This document shows positions 12,984 through 14,256 of a DNA stretch of 14,256 nt, piece by piece. The notes under the pieces are model-generated. The model worked only from the letters and a program-made list of their open reading frames with translations, did not search any database and was not told the DNA's origin. The first letter of the stretch is position 1. Every line of letters begins with the position of its first letter. The position numbers and the translations under genes were made by a program. The stretch covers positions 1 to 14,256 of the forward strand of contig CAZRXU010000068.1 in assembly GCA_964604135.1 (NCBI GenBank), in the 5' to 3' direction. Origin of the DNA: Sabulitectum sp964604135. GTDB taxonomy: Bacteria; Fermentibacterota; Fermentibacteria; Fermentibacterales; JCC-6.

Positions 12984-14256
12984 ATGTTTATTCAACTGTT
13001 TCTTCCGGTTGTTCTGTCGCTTCAATCGCTGCCGGCTGTGCCGTCATCCTGGAGCTGCGGAATCTCCGCAGTAGACATGGTCTCGGGAAGCGTGTTGATC
13101 AACACCAATGCCCAGACACCCTTCCGACCAGCAAGCACGGTGAAGGCTATTACAACTCTGACATCACTAAGTACCCTCGGCCCATCACACGTGTACCACA
13201 CAGCAATACAGGTTGATACTCTTCAGAACAGGATTTTCCTTGTTGGGTCCGGAGCTCCCCTGTTGTCCATTGAAGACGTAACCAGAGCTGCAATGGAAAC
13301 TGCAGCTGCATTACCTCCGGGAACCAGCTGGAACCTGTATCTTGATCCTTCGGCGCTTACAGGCGAATCTCACCTCCCGGGCTGGGATACTGCCGACTGG
13401 AACAGAACCTACTGCCCACCTGTAGAACCCCTGTGCATCGGCGACAACATTCTTGAGATCGTAGTTTCATCGATAAACGGAATGGTTCGTACATTCACTT
13501 ATCCCCCCTTGCCTGATCTGCGTTTATCTGAACAGGTTACTACCGCAAATTCCCGGACATCCCTGGTTGTTACAGGTGGAAACTGGGAAACAGGAGAACC
13601 TGAAATGACAATTTCCGGAACCATTCAGAATAATGACATAAAGGTTTTGTACAAGCCTTTTGCAGGAGCACCTGGAGAGCTGGTCAGAGTGCTGCAGGAG
13701 GAGCTTGATAACTGGGGTGTAAACTGTACTTATCTTGGTGTTTTGGAAGCTGATACGGTACTTTACACAACTTCAGTGATGTACTCGGATCCACTGTGGA
13801 TTATTCTTGGCTCCATGAACAAATGGAGCAGAAATATGGTCGCAGAGCAAATACTTAGAACTGTAGCAAACAACGTAACAGGAGAACCGGGTTCAACCAG
13901 AGCTGGCTGCGATATCTCCGGGGCTCTTCTTAACAGCCTTGTTCCAGGCGCACAGGGTTGGCAACTTGCCGATGGGTCCGGGCTGTCCAGACTGGATCTG
14001 ATCACACCGGAACAGCTTGTTGCTGTGTTCAGAGCCGGAGCCAGCTCCCTTGAATTCGGCCCGGAGTTTCTTGCCTCATTCCCCGTGAATGGAACAGATG
14101 GCACGCTTTCAGAAAGAATGGGAGAGTTGCCAGCTGGAGCTTTCAGGGGAAAAACCGGATCGCTCAGTGATACCTGCACAATCGCAGGCATTCTGACTGC
14201 TCAAAGCGGTAGAAAGGTGGCCCTGGCCATATTCCTTCAGTTTCCCAGAGGACAGA
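12984..14256 (+). CDS. dacB: D-alanyl-D-alanine carboxypeptidase/endopeptidase, PBP4 (family S13), 3' end missing
   Basis: A class C penicillin-binding protein that trims or cross-link-cleaves peptidoglycan in the periplasm. 424 codons are inside the window with no stop; E. coli PBP4 has 477 residues, so only a short C-terminal piece is likely missing. An N-terminal hydrophobic segment (FIQLFLPVVLSLQSLPAVPS) is a signal peptide. The serine hydrolase motifs are all present: SxxK as S51-T-V-K54, SxN as S282-R-N284, and KTG at 390-392; the DGSGLSRLDLITPEQL segment (about 331-346) is also typical for S13 enzymes. The spacing of the Ser to SxN (231 residues) is near that of PBP4. ATG 12984 has AGGAGGT at 12974-12980 just before it. 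It is transcribed away from the PPIase operon from a shared region of 97 bases, which fits an envelope-linked regulon. Regulator unknown. Confidence 0.92.
   Translation, partial: MFIQLFLPVVLSLQSLPAVPSSWSCGISAVDMVSGSVLINTNAQTPFRPASTVKAITTLTSLSTLGPSHVYHTAIQVDTLQNRIFLVGSGAPLLSIEDVTRAAMETAAALPPGTSWNLYLDPSALTGESHLPGWDTADWNRTYCPPVEPLCIGDNILEIVVSSINGMVRTFTYPPLPDLRLSEQVTTANSRTSLVVTGGNWETGEPEMTISGTIQNNDIKVLYKPFAGAPGELVRVLQEELDNWGVNCTYLGVLEADTVLYTTSVMYSDPLWIILGSMNKWSRNMVAEQILRTVANNVTGEPGSTRAGCDISGALLNSLVPGAQGWQLADGSGLSRLDLITPEQLVAVFRAGASSLEFGPEFLASFPVNGTDGTLSERMGELPAGAFRGKTGSLSDTCTIAGILTAQSGRKVALAIFLQFPRGQ

Noticed and set aside
13763..14191. Minus-strand 142-codon frame
   Set aside because: Antisense to dacB, whose SxN and KTG motifs are in the plus strand here.

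Overview
The window looks like chromosomal DNA of an uncultured, Gram-negative-type (diderm) bacterium. The evidence is a lipoprotein with a lipobox and parvulin-like folds, a class C penicillin-binding protein, an exported beta-propeller protein and inner-membrane transporters. The sigma factor is the short form with no region 1.1 that is typical of the Bacteroidetes/FCB primary sigma factors. Candidate phyla of the FCB group (for example Fermentibacteria) would fit, but this is inference from protein style, not a database match.

Region 1 (1 to about 3060) looks accessory and AT-rich. Hand counts of sample 60-base lines give about 32-38% G+C here against about 50% further right. It holds a broken DUF4236 gene running off the left edge, a voltage-gated potassium channel gene, and a convergently placed hipB-hipA toxin-antitoxin operon. 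The hipB promoter region carries three palindromes whose centres lie 18 and 20 bases apart.

Region 2 (3117-6013, plus strand) holds a 636-residue exported beta-propeller-like protein of unknown function and a primary-type sigma-70 factor. The sigma gene abuts, stop to stop and with no base between, a minus-strand pair (6014-7403): a cysteine-desulfurase-family aminotransferase and a small DUF3343 putative sulfur/selenium carrier-like protein. These two overlap by 8 bases and share a good promoter.

Region 3 (7613-12886, minus strand) is one compact five-gene operon, read from right to left: lipoprotein with two parvulin-like PPIase domains; zinc-ribbon, single-TM protein with an extracytoplasmic domain; M20 (PM20D1-like) peptidase; cation diffusion facilitator; YbhB-type PEBP. 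Genes overlap or nearly touch, with a TGATG stop/start junction between the first two. Region 4 (12984 to the right edge, plus strand) is a D-alanyl-D-alanine carboxypeptidase (dacB/PBP4, family S13) that runs off the window. It is divergent from the operon, and the two predicted promoters share the same -10 bases, so cell-wall trimming and envelope protein folding may be controlled together.

Several starts were moved from the longest open frame to the best ribosome-binding site: hipA 2489, hipB 2832, sigma 5171, PEBP 8059, CDF 9054, M20 10288, zinc-ribbon protein 11204. There is no CRISPR array, insertion sequence, rRNA or tRNA that I could recognise, and no gap above 300 bases without a gene.
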